Assembly: GCA_021397835.1 (NCBI GenBank) | Contig: JAJFZO010000742.1 | Location: forward strand, 2,799,001 to 2,863,000 | Length of the DNA stretch: 64,000 nt | Source: Moringa oleifera | Lineage: Eukaryota; Streptophyta; Magnoliopsida; Brassicales; Moringaceae | Direction of reading: 5' to 3' | Shown here: positions 55,650 through 64,000 of the stretch, piece after piece | How the letters are laid out: every line of letters begins with the position of its first letter | How positions within the stretch are numbered: the stretch's first letter is position 1 | Made by a program: the position numbers and the translations under genes | The notes under the pieces: generated by a model | The model's database searches: none | What the model was told of the DNA's origin: nothing | What the model saw: only the letters and a program-made list of their open reading frames with translations

Positions 55650-56640
55650 ATGGCCAATACCAAGATGAGCTTGAAGCTACTGATTGACAAAAGGGCCAAG
55701 AAAGTCCTATTTGCTGAATGGGGAAAAGAATTCTTTGATTTCCTATTCAACCTCCTTTCTTTATCTCATGTTACCATTATGAGGCACGTCAAGAATCCAG
55801 GCACAGTTGGCTGCGTGGGAACCTGTACCAGAGCCTTGAGACCTTAAGGGAGTTGACATGCAGTCCAAAGATAAGCACGCTCGTAATGTATCAGCCCTCG
55901 GCAATGGTGTTTCTCCCTTGCTGCCGCATACTACTCAAGAGCCAGTGAAGACATGGTTGTGCAGCTGTGGGTACAGCCATCAGGTGGTGGCAGAACATAT
56001 GTCCAACCTTTGTCGTATTTGCAAAAGACCGATGGTGGATAGCGTGAATTTTGTGAGTTATCAAAATGCTAATGCTCAGTCAATCTTTAAGGCGGGTTAT
56101 GTGAAAGGTCTGTTTAAATACTTGGTGACAGATGATTTATCAGTGAAACCAATGTCAACAGTGTCTGTTATTTTTCTGCTGAGCAAATGCAGTGTTACTG
56201 ATGCTGGAGTGCTTGAGGACAGGCTTGTTGATGTTGGCATTGAAGAGTAATTCCTTAATTTGTGTTGCTCTATAGATTTCAGCATGGATAAGGCAAGTTT
56301 CAGCTCTGTTTATACAGGATTATCTTAGTTTTCACTTGAAATAGATTTGATTTTGTCAAAGAATGAACTGAAGCACATCCTTTTGATGCAATTGCTATCT
56401 TTTAATCTGTGGTAATTTCTCGAAAAAGGGAACAGTTTCCTTTCCTTCATTTCAGAGTGTGGATTCTGCATTGATATTGCTACTAGTTTTTTCTTCTATT
56501 CTATCTTTTGCTTTTAGGGTCTTGATCTGCTGAAAGCTTCTCTGCATCTGGAGGGAACCCTCACTGAGTTCTTCATCATTAACAAAGAATCCAGTGATGT
56601 TTCAATTTCTACCTCATCATGTGGTTCTGCAACCAAGTAA
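55650..56640 (+). pseudogene. DUF674 family gene copy D2 (two exons, frameshifted)
   Basis: Best-kept DUF674 copy; plant-specific family of unknown biochemical role. Exon 1 starts MANTKMSLKLLIDKRAKKVL at 55,650, the family's usual opening, followed by FLFNLLSLSHVTIMR. A one-base change near 55,820 breaks the frame at GCVG(NLYQSLE), and the original frame resumes at about 55,858: VSPLLPHTTQEPVKTWLCSC, the Cys-rich CRICKRPM segment, YVKGLFKYLVTDDLSVKPMS and VLEDRLVDVGIEE. At the exon end one G of the donor context is missing, so splicing to exon 2 (56,518-56,640, GLDLLKASLHLEGTLTEFFI...) would shift frame, and reading through gives a stop at 56,250. Two lesions make a full-length product unlikely. 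The terminal exon itself is open. Confidence 0.85.
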
Positions 56641-57120
56641 CTTCAGTTCTAAGTTCAATCTGTTGGTTATATTTCTGATGCAAGTTGATGAAGTTAAGAC
56701 TTTGACATGAATTCTTTCTCCTTGTGGTTGCATCCATCTAGTTTAATTCATCTAATCTCTTGTTGAGAAGACAATGAAATGAAATAAGATCTCTTTTTAG
56801 GAATAAAGAGTCTTTTATTCATGAATCTTTGTGGATAAGAATCATTGTATTAAATATTATTCTCGTAATTGATACAGTAAAGTCAAATGCTCCAAATGAC
56901 CCTTAAATTGACATGGATAATTGGACTTCATCCTTTGAAATTAAAATCATTTTTTCTCTGAAGTGAGGTTCAAACTTTGTTGATGGATATTATAAAAAAT
57001 ATTAAAATTTAGATTGAAAATAATTAGTATTAAATTACAAAAACCAGATATAAAATGGACTGGGAAAATGAGGTGGGAGTTCTCTCCCTATTCTTCCCTT
57101 ATTTTTCTCCTCTCTATTCC
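56641..57120. other. DUF674 3' flank, no gene seen
   Basis: The first about 170 bases resemble the flanks of D1 and D4 ('tgttgagaagacaatgaaatgaaat'). The rest is AT-rich without features. Confidence 0.45.
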
Positions 57121-57440
57121 AATTCTTTTAACTAATCTGTGTAACAGTGAGGCATAGTGTAGGTGTATCAATGGTGTCCCATAATCAAGGAGAGAAACCA
57201 AGAAGGTAAATGTAGTGAACACCTTTCAATTACACAAAGATTCCACATACGCATTGTCAATGGGCATGTGCCTCCTTGATCTTCAAGCTTCTGGCAGGGT
57301 TATTCTCATCCCTGTTCTTTTGTGCCGACTTACCGTTTTGGTTCTCCCTGATAAACAGTGCTGATTTTGTTTTTTTTTTTTTTTTTTCCTTTTGGTTCTT
57401 CTGCAGAGAAAAATTGAAGCAGTTCTAATACAACGTCAGG
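57120..57440 (+). other. DUF674 unit leader, copy 2
   Basis: Homologue of the leader at 53,950-54,320, with a poly-T insert (57,370-57,389) and one copy of the 'gtcaggtgagcaagtggttttgttccttttaccaat' segment that is doubled in copy 1. It precedes DUF674 copy D3. Confidence 0.5.
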
Positions 57441-58100
57441 TGAGCAAGTGGTTTTGTTCCTTTTACCAATGAAAGTATGTAAACATGTGGGTTTCCCATT
57501 TTCGCTTGCTAAATAAGAGTGCTTTGAGAGTTTGATTCTTCATGTTTTCTTTACCTGTTGGTTATGAGTTGCTATGGTGTGAATTTTTTAACTTTCTTGG
57601 AAAGAATAACAAAAGACAGTATGAAAGAAAAGCTTGGAGCTGTGGACCTAACAGCTCTTCTCTTCTTTTGTGTTATCTCTTTATACAAGAGTGATCTACT
57701 TTTTGTTGATTCTTGGATACCTTTGGTGCATTGCATGAATAAAGGGAATCTGTTCTTTTACAAAGTAATCATATTATATGCATTTATATAGACATATGTA
57801 TCCTAGAGATAGAATATGATGATCACTCTTTTCCTTGAAGCCCTTACATCTCTGTTTCTTCCAAGTTCTTCCAACCCTCCCCCCCCCCCCCCCCCCCTCC
57901 TTCTCTGTTCCTCCCTCCCCTTTGAAGGGTTCTTTGAGAGTCCCAGTAAAACCAACTATATTTTTTCCAGTACTCCTTTTCTCCAATATTAATCTTTGAC
58001 CTTTTGAAATTAATCTCCAAGATAAATATCATTCAGGGATCGATATAGCTAAACTGTAGCTTTAATTTTCTTTGGTAGCACCTAATGTGGAAAATTTCAA
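57441..58100. other. Leader or intron stretch with a 19-base poly-C run
   Basis: No gene. A run of C at 57,879-57,897 sits within a C/T-rich tract (57,840-57,925), which is unusual in this AT-rich sequence. Confidence 0.5.
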
Positions 58101-58101
58101 G

Positions 58102-59355
58102 ATGAGCTCGAAGCTATTGATTGCTGAAGAGGCCAACAAATTTCTATTTGCTGAAAGTTGAGTAGGATTTTGTTGACTTTTTATTCAATCTCCTCTCAAT
58201 CTGGGTTGTTGCTGTGATCAAGTTACTCAGGAATTCAATGGTTGGTCGCGTAGGAAACCTGTACCAGGGCCTTGCAAAGCTTAATGAAGCTTATTTGCAC
58301 CCTGATAAAAATAAGCAGTCACTTTTGAGACCCTACCTGTGATCTGCAGCTTTCATCATTTCAATGGGGAGGAAATCCTATACTTGTGCCAACAATTGCT
58401 GTTGTGTGACAGAAGTTCTTAATGCCAGTTGTCCTTGCTGCTGTAGTGCTATGTCTCAAGAAATGCTGTGTGTTGGTTCAGGTAATCGCAAACCTGTTTC
58501 AACTGCTGACGGTGGGTTTGTGAAGGGCTTAGTTACATACATGATGATGGATGATTTGTCAGTTACACCAATGTCAATGGTGTCTGGTGTTGCCATGTTA
58601 AGGATTTTGGGGCATTTGAGGAACTTTCTGTTGATTTTGGCTTTCAAGAGGTAAGGGTTATGTGGACTATCTGAATTTTTGACTTGAAATAGAAGGGCCT
58701 GGACCCTTTTGAGCCACTTGCTGCTTTTACCCTATTCTTTAACCAAGTTGATTGTTGATAATGGTGTTTCTGCTCATTTTCTCATAGATCTTGAGACCAC
58801 AAATGGTGGTAATACTTAGAACTTTGCAGTACATGTTTCAGGCATGGTCTAAAATTGACATTCATGAATTCTTTTGTCCCTCTTTGAGCATAATTTCTAA
58901 CATGTATTTATATACTGTAAGGATATTAAAATCAGTGAACCGGATGATCATTTATTCTCTAATCAATTCTGACAACAGCTAGGTCATAATATTTCTTATG
59001 ATTGCTTAGGAAATTAGCTTGGATTTTGAAAGTTTTATATGGTTAAGGGTATATTTTGTTTCTTTCCAACCTGTGGTTGCTGCTATAAGTTCCTACCAAC
59101 ATTTTCACTAATGGTGTCTTTCACCTGTAGGGTCGGGAACTGTTAAAGGCTTCTCTGTATTCAGAGATGGCCCCTACTGAGGTCTTCCATTTTAGAATCT
59201 ACTTGAACTGTGGTGTCTGCAGTATTTCAGTTTTTGTTTTGCATTACATGTATATCTCATGTGTATATCTTTATGGTAAAATGGTATTTGACATGAAGTG
59301 GATTCCATGTGGGTTTTTGAGAATGTCTGAGCTTCTAGTATGTATTTTGGCATAA
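58102..59355 (+). pseudogene. DUF674 family gene copy D3 (divergent, frameshifted)
   Basis: Starts MSSKLLIAEEANKFLFAES at 58,102, then a stop. The frame then shifts to DFVDFLFNLLSIWVVAVIKL, GRVGNLYQGLAKLNEAYLHP and NKQSLLRP. A later open frame (58,364-58,654) gives CANNCCCVTEVL, CPCCCSAMS (zinc-binding-like Cys pairs of the family), GFVKGLVTYMMMDDLSVTPM and SMVSG. A shift before DFGAFEELSVDFGFQE precedes a good donor at about 58,651. The terminal exon begins at 59,131 after TTTCACCTGTAG (GRELLKASLYSEMAPTEVFH) and runs past the usual end. The Cys-rich middle differs clearly from D2 and D4, so D3 belongs to a different subgroup. At least three lesions. Confidence 0.8.
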
Positions 59356-59399
59356 TATTTTGTCTGTGAAAGTTTAGGTTCAATATGCTCTGTAGATTA

Positions 59400-59890
59400 C
59401 CTAACTAGACTTTAATATCATGTAGGTTCTTTGTTAGCAATATGCTTCATTTGCTGCATGTTTTTAGATAAAGATAAAATAGTAACTAATTTTTTACTAT
59501 TTCAAATTAATTTGAATAAGGATAGGAATAACGTTTTAGATTGAATTTTTGATAGAAATAATTTTTTAGTTTGTATTTTAAATTCAGATTTTTAGAATAT
59601 CTAGATAAGAGCAGGTTTTGATTATTTCTTTTTTCTTATAAATTGTACCTCTAAGCAATTTCAAAACCCTAAAATTTTTTCATCTTCTTGTTTATTATTC
59701 TTCCTCTTAAAAGCCAACACTATTCCCAGCACTTGACATGAGACCAAATTAATTCTGTGATTGATCTTTCTCTTTCAGATTTTAGGCTTAAGCAGAATCT
59801 AACATTCCTGAAGTCTGTATATTTCAGGGTCCAAGGGCACACTACATTGCTTTAAACTACTACTTTATATAGTTATCTGAGCAGACAGTT
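59400..59890 (+). other. Upstream region of DUF674 copy D4
   Basis: Shares with 55,430-55,640 the landmarks 'tttgctgcat.tttttagata', 'ttcctcttaaaagccaacactattcccagcacttgac' and 'cctgaagtctgtat'. Here it is interrupted by about 0.2 kb of AT-rich DNA (59,500-59,690). Confidence 0.5.
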
Positions 59891-59894
59891 AAGC

Positions 59895-60824
59895 ATGGCT
59901 GATACCGAGATGAGCTTGAAGCTACTGATTGACAAAAAGGCCAAGAAAGTCATGTTTACTGAAGCTGGAAAAGAATTCGTTGACTTCCTATTCAACCTCC
60001 TTTTTGTAACTGTTGGTACTGTCATGAGGCTCCTCAAGAATCCAGGCACAGTTGGCTGCAAAGGGAACTCTGTGCCAGAGCCTTGAGAACGTTAATGGAG
60101 TCTACATGCTGCCCAATCAAGATGAGCACTCCCTTCTCAATCCTTATGTTCACAATGATGTTTCTCTCTTGCTGCCGCATACTAGTCAAAAGCCAGTGAA
60201 GACATGGTTGTACCGCTGTCGGAACAGACATGACAGATCGTGTGTCCACCCCTTGTCTCACTTGCGGAAGCCCCATGATTAATGCCGTGGACTTTATGAG
60301 TTATCAAAATGCTAATGCTCAGTCAATCAATGAGGTCAATTATATGGTTACATACATGGTGATGGATGATTTATCAGTAACACCAATGTCAATGGTATCT
60401 GGTAGTTACTATTGGAGCGCTTGAGGAAAGGCTTGTTGCTGTTGGCATTGAGAGGTAATTGCTTAATTTGTGTTGTTCTGTAGATTTCGGTATGGATAAG
60501 GCAAGTTGAAGCTCTTTTTTGCACAGGGTTATCTTAGTTTTTACTTGAAATAGCATTTCTTTTTGTTCAGCAATAAATTAAAGCACATCCTTTTGATACA
60601 GTTGCTATCTTTTTATCTATGGTAATTTCTCGAAAAGGGTACAGTTTGCTTTCCTTCATTACAAAGAGTGGATTCTGCATTGACATTGCTACTAATCTTT
60701 TCTGTTATTCCATCTTCCACGTAAGGGTGTTGATCTGTTGAAAGCTTATCTGCATTCTGAGGGAGCCCTAAGTGAGGTCTTCATCATTAAGAAAGAATCC
60801 AACGATGTCTCAAATCCCACCTGA
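59895..60824 (+). pseudogene. DUF674 family gene copy D4 (two exons, frameshifted)
   Basis: Exon 1 begins MADTEMSLKLLIDKKAKKVM at 59,895, followed by FLFNLLFVTVGTVMRLLKNP. A one-base insertion near 60,070 shifts frame within GN-LYQSLE, and the text continues as SLENVNGVYMLPNQDEHSLL, NPYVHNDVSLLLPHT and PVKTWLYRCRN. A second shift near 60,228 leads to RVSTPCLTCGSPMINAVDFM and YMVTYMVMDDLSVTPMSMVS. The family's ITLLSKCSVTDV segment is deleted before GALEERLVAVGIE, and the donor (about 60,456) is out of phase. The terminal exon (60,726-60,824, GVDLLKAYLHSEGALSEVFI) is open, but its acceptor is ACGTAAG rather than the usual CTTTTAG. Not functional as it stands. Confidence 0.82.
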
Positions 60825-61400
60825 TTGTGTTGTCTTGCAAGCAACTTCAGTTCTAAGTTCAATATGCCAGTTAAGTTTCTCTGCGAGTTGATTAAAGTTA
60901 AACTTTGACATGAATTCTGTCAGTGTGGTTTTTTGTGTTTGCATCCATTCCGTCTGTGATAAGAAACTTTCCTTGGTTTAGTTTATCTAATAGCTTGTTG
61001 AGAAGACAATGAAATGAAATGAGATCCCTTTTGAGGATTACATAACTGGTATACCTTTTTGCTGTATATTCTTATTGCAAGTGAAATACCTGGTCATGCC
61101 TGGATTATCCAGTGGGGACTGATGCTTCAGGGAATCTGAAATCTTCCTTACTATCTTTTAATTCATCATATACATTGTCAATGCAAATGCTTCTCTGATT
61201 GACCAGGAACATTCTTTTCTCCAAATTCAAAATCCAGAAGAAGGGTTCAATTTGTTGGTGATTCTTTTGATGATGATAGTGTTATCTTCGTCCTGCATTA
61301 CATTTCAGATCCTGTATGCTTTGGGACATCTTTAGGGTGCAAATCTTCACAGAACATGTGCTTGCGAATGTCTAGAAAGTCAAACTCTTATCTACGAGCC
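60825..61400 (+). other. DUF674 3' flank of copy D4
   Basis: Collinear with the D1 flank (52,375-53,280), and its first part also with that of D5 (63,570-63,760). No gene. Confidence 0.55.
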
Positions 61401-61401
61401 C

Positions 61402-61576
61402 ATGGATTGGTTCCTCCAATGTATTCTCTGTAGGCTGAATCATATATTATCAATTTCATAGAATGAAATAAAGACCAGCAAATCTTCCCGATGGATTGGT
61501 TCCTCCAATGTATTAACTGTAAGCTGAATCATATATTATCAATTTCATAGAATGAAATAAAGACCAGCAGATCTTA
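61402..61576 (+). repeat. 89-bp tandem duplication
   Basis: 'atggattggttcctccaatgtatt...gaatgaaataaagaccagca' occurs at 61,402 and again at 61,491, nearly identical. The D1 flank has a single related copy near 53,320-53,370. Confidence 0.92.
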
Positions 61577-62394
61577 TTTGTCAGAGTATAGAAAACTAAC
61601 AATCTCCTGGTTTACTCCACTTGCTTCCCTTCTGCTATGCATTGCCTCTCAATAGTACTACTGTTTCTTTGTTTCCCTGGGTATCAGAGATTAAGGGAAG
61701 AAATTCTGCCATCATCAGAATCCTTCTTTATTTTACAAGAATACAAATAAAGGAGGAATCAGAGCATGAACAGTAGTACATTTTCTCAGTTGTTCCTTGT
61801 GATTGTTTAGCGGATGACCAGAAAAATGAAATCTCGCAAGAAACCAAAAACTTCAATGAGAATGCCTAATTTTCTCTTGGAAATAATATATTACAGGATA
61901 TTCTCTACTGAGATGCACATCAAAATCATTCCCAGAAACTAGAATAAACATGCTGGTGAGGCTGCTTGATGATGCTATAGATATTCAACATATGTGAGGA
62001 TAATACCAGAAATTGCATTAGAGTCTTACTCATTGAAACGCCCACAATGTTTTACCAGAATATCTAGCAAGTCACATTATCAGTAGCAAGCTGAAGAATC
62101 CCCAAGTAAGGGAGTGATTTGGATTTTTATATATGCTCCAAACTGCATACCACTTTCCAAAATGTTATCTAAGAACGGGAAATGACTGGGACAACTGAAA
62201 AACTGAACTGATACAACATTGCCTAAACTCTGCTTTCAAAACAGATTCATGCTATAAATTTCTTTGGAAAGAGGAGTGCCAATTCCAGCTCTACTCTTTC
62301 CATCTTGATCAGAAGAAAAAGTGTAGCTTTTGTGGAAGGAAGGAATTGCTTTTCCTTCAGATGACTATCATCACCACTATAGTGTTGCAACCTT
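61577..62394. other. Intergenic stretch, no gene seen
   Basis: No domain or repeat of the window recognised. Base composition is less AT-rich than the left half. Confidence 0.45.
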
Positions 62395-62605
62395 TAAACT
62401 GACAAATCAACTAAACCTTTGGAGGGACTTTCTCCCTTCTTACTAAACTTTTCAAAGTTAGTTTACTTCTTCCTCCATGTTTCTTGTTCAAACAGGCTTC
62501 CACTTAAGATGGATAAAAAAACTAGTAGTCCAATAAGTGGTGTTTGGGGAATATAAGTGAGGAGAAAGCCTTTGGAGATACGCCTACAATGAGGTTCAAC
62601 TACAA
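62395..62605 (-). pseudogene. Ankyrin/PGG-domain remnant M7 (C-terminal tail)
   Basis: The minus strand matches the tail of the PGG exon found in the left array: ARSEL-like and KKHG-like segments near 62,450-62,500 and the last helix to about 62,600. The junction 'actgacaaatcaactaaacctttggagggac' equals the boundary where TTCTTCACGGTT repeats begin in the left array, but here no such repeat is present. Confidence 0.6.
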
Positions 62606-62879
62606 TTGATAATTCATTTTTGCAGTGTTGAATCTTTTAATACCGATTTATTCACAGCTCCATAACATGAAGAGCGTGTATTAGTATCCCACATGGACTA
62701 GTAATAGAGTTATGATTCACTATATAAACTGACGACAAGGTGGACTATTTATTGACCATTAAATCATAAATATTATGAAAATTTCTCAATGAATTTAAAT
62801 TCACGGTCTTTGTTTCAAACTGAAATCTGCTTAACCTCTTCCTTGAAGTTTATCGTTTCCAGAACTATGATGAAAAGCA

Positions 62880-63250
62880 ATTTCTACGGATGCGATGGCT
62901 TTAAGTTCAACATTTCCATTTCAAACTGAAACTTTTTGAACCTTTGAAACATAAGCATTTGTATTTTTTCTTCCGTTGCTAATTGGCTGGCCACGGAGAA
63001 GCTTACTTTCTCGAAGCTTTGGGACTTTCCAGAAGCTTGAAGCATTCTTCTATTGTTGTAAGGATGATGGGCCAATCGAGGGCTGTAGGTGATCGGTGAA
63101 AGTAAGGATTACTGTTGTAAGACTACGGTGGGAAGTGTGGCTATGGGCTGACGGAGCCAACTGGGAGAAGTGTGGTTCCATGTTGCTCGAAATCATTGTG
63201 GGAGAGCAACTGTGTTTCGAGAGGAAAAGCTCCTCGTGCTCTGATCTCAC
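62880..63250 (-). pseudogene. Ankyrin gene flank and first-exon remnant M7
   Basis: EMLNLKPSHP at 62,884-62,910 equals the MMNLKPS start segment of the second ankyrin repeat in M4. The stretch 62,990-63,240 matches the flank at 12,880-13,190 and 16,900-17,250 ('tttctcgaagctttgggactttc', 'gagccaactgggagaa', 'gagagcaactgtgtttcgagaggaaaagctcc'). It is better preserved and less AT-biased here than in the left array. Confidence 0.55.
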
Positions 63251-63289
63251 GCCACCAAATGTTGTCCCTTAGTGAAACACAGGTGTTAA

Positions 63290-63560
63290 TTGTTAGTGTT
63301 TATTTTCTCTAATGTAAGGATATTAAGAACTGGAATAATTTATTTTAACATTAACCAGTTCATGTTTCTTAAGATTTCCCAATCAGAGATATGTTTTTGT
63401 TCTTTTCAAATTGTGGATTCTGCTGTTACATTGTTGCTAACCTTTTTGTTTGTGCATCTTCCACTTTTAGGCTTTTCATCTGTTGAAAGCTTCTGTTTCT
63501 TTAAGAGGGAGCACTCATTAAGGTCTTCAACCTTAAAAAAGAATTTAAAGATGTTTCAAT
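63290..63560 (+). pseudogene. DUF674 orphan terminal exon (copy D5)
   Basis: Intron end and last exon only. CCACTTTTAG at 63,470 is followed by AFHLLKASVSLRGSTH and a premature stop (63,519-63,521). A neighbouring frame continues the family's GLQP..IKKE-like end. The upstream about 180 bases match the intron of D1 ('taatgtaaggata', 'gatttccca'). The first exon is absent. Confidence 0.65.
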
Positions 63561-63569
63561 TTTCTGCTG

Positions 63570-64000
63570 CAAGTTGTTAAAGTAAAAACTTTGAAATGAA
63601 TTCTCCCAGCAGTTTGATATCAACACAGAATTTTTGTGTTTGCATCAGTTGTCTCCATAATGGCATACTTTCCAATTTCAGTTTCTCTAAATTGCTTGTT
63701 TGAAAGACAAGAAAGGAAATGAGATATCTTTTCAGAATTATATAAGTGGACTGCTGTTTCAGATTTTGGTTTTTTCTCTTAGGATTGATAGTCTGTTTAT
63801 GAACACCATCACCCAGTTTGTTCCAAGTTTAGATTCAGAGATGCAGTAGCTGCATATTGCTATTACTGCATTTTCAACCTGGAACCTTACCTTCCCTTAT
63901 CATAGGCCTTGCAACTCTTGACAGTGCTAACATGGGAAGCTTTCCTTTGAACTTTCTTTTGCTTGCTTTTGTTATCTATATGACCAATTTTCCCTGTTAG
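63570..64000 (+). other. DUF674 3' flank, window end
   Basis: The first about 190 bases match the D1 and D4 flanks ('tccataatggcatactttcc', 'gaaatgagat.tcttttcagaat'). The rest has no recognisable feature up to the window edge. Confidence 0.45.

Noticed and set aside
57774..58032. Minus-strand Gly/Glu-rich open frames
   Set aside because: Created by translating the poly-C/C-T tract in reverse. No protein family.
58456..58647. Minus-strand 63-residue open frame
   Set aside because: Antisense of the conserved DUF674 segment of copy D3.
62884..63250. Two minus-strand open frames (63 and 66 residues) near the window end
   Set aside because: Only the last few codons (MLNLKPS) match the ankyrin family. 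The rest corresponds to non-coding flank shared with 12.9-13.2 and 16.9-17.3 kb, so I did not call genes.
1..64000. tRNA, rRNA or organelle-derived insert
   Set aside because: No cloverleaf, rRNA core or chloroplast/mitochondrial gene sequence was noticed. Absence was judged by eye only, so tRNAscan or a search could still find a small one.

Overview
The window looks like nuclear DNA of a flowering plant, probably a eudicot. It is strongly AT-rich. It carries plant-specific families (ankyrin/PGG proteins of the BDA1/ITN1 type, DUF674 proteins, a CTR1/EDR1-type Raf-like kinase), plant-type introns, and CACTA, hAT and Ty3/gypsy elements. I found no intact multi-domain protein-coding gene. Almost everything recognisable is a decayed gene copy or a transposon. 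I saw no tRNA, rRNA or bacterial signature. The species cannot be named from the sequence alone.

Layout. (1) About 1-35,850 is an array of decayed ankyrin-repeat/PGG-domain gene copies. Plus-strand copies lie near 0.2-1.0, 29.7-30.5, 31.5-32.3 and 33.3-35.2 kb, and minus-strand copies lie between 5.8 and 21.8 kb. The copies are separated by blocks of a short repeat (TTCTTCACGGTT and its complement AACCGTGAAGAAA) next to CACTA-like ends (consensus CACTACAAGAAAATAGAG). The last three plus copies are spaced about 1.8 kb apart. A 2.4 kb stretch (22.06-24.51 kb) contains only the repeat, as about five 490-bp units. The array also holds a well-preserved 1.1 kb non-autonomous CACTA element (33,671-34,776, 3-bp target duplication) inserted in a PGG copy, an inverted duplication (12.8-13.3 against 16.8-17.3 kb), a direct segmental duplication (5.16-6.04 and 13.34-14.20 kb) and several private tandem repeats.

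(2) About 36.2-41.9 kb is a minus-strand Ty3/gypsy retrotransposon with gag, protease, reverse transcriptase, two RNase H segments and integrase recognisable in order, all broken. A 4,470-bp hAT element (41,961-46,430) with matching ends and an 8-bp target duplication (7 of 8 bases identical) sits just upstream of gag. LTR-like or leader sequence follows to about 47.6 kb.

(3) About 47.6-51 kb is AT-rich intergenic DNA, a small unidentified minus-strand ORF, and a two-exon relic of a Raf-like kinase (activation segment through subdomain IX).

(4) About 52-64 kb is a plus-strand cluster of DUF674 copies: three nearly full copies (55.65-56.64, 58.10-59.36, 59.90-60.82 kb) and two orphan terminal exons (52.26 and 63.47 kb), with duplicated leaders and 3' flanks. 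Every copy is frameshifted. A last ankyrin/PGG relic at 62.4-63.25 kb shows that the first family also reaches the far side of this cluster.

The gene families do not form a pathway. The region reads as a duplication-prone cluster where two plant gene families were amplified, broke down and collected nested transposons. The least explained structures are the ankyrin/PGG plus CACTA-end composite repeat unit and its head-to-head and tail-to-tail arrangement.
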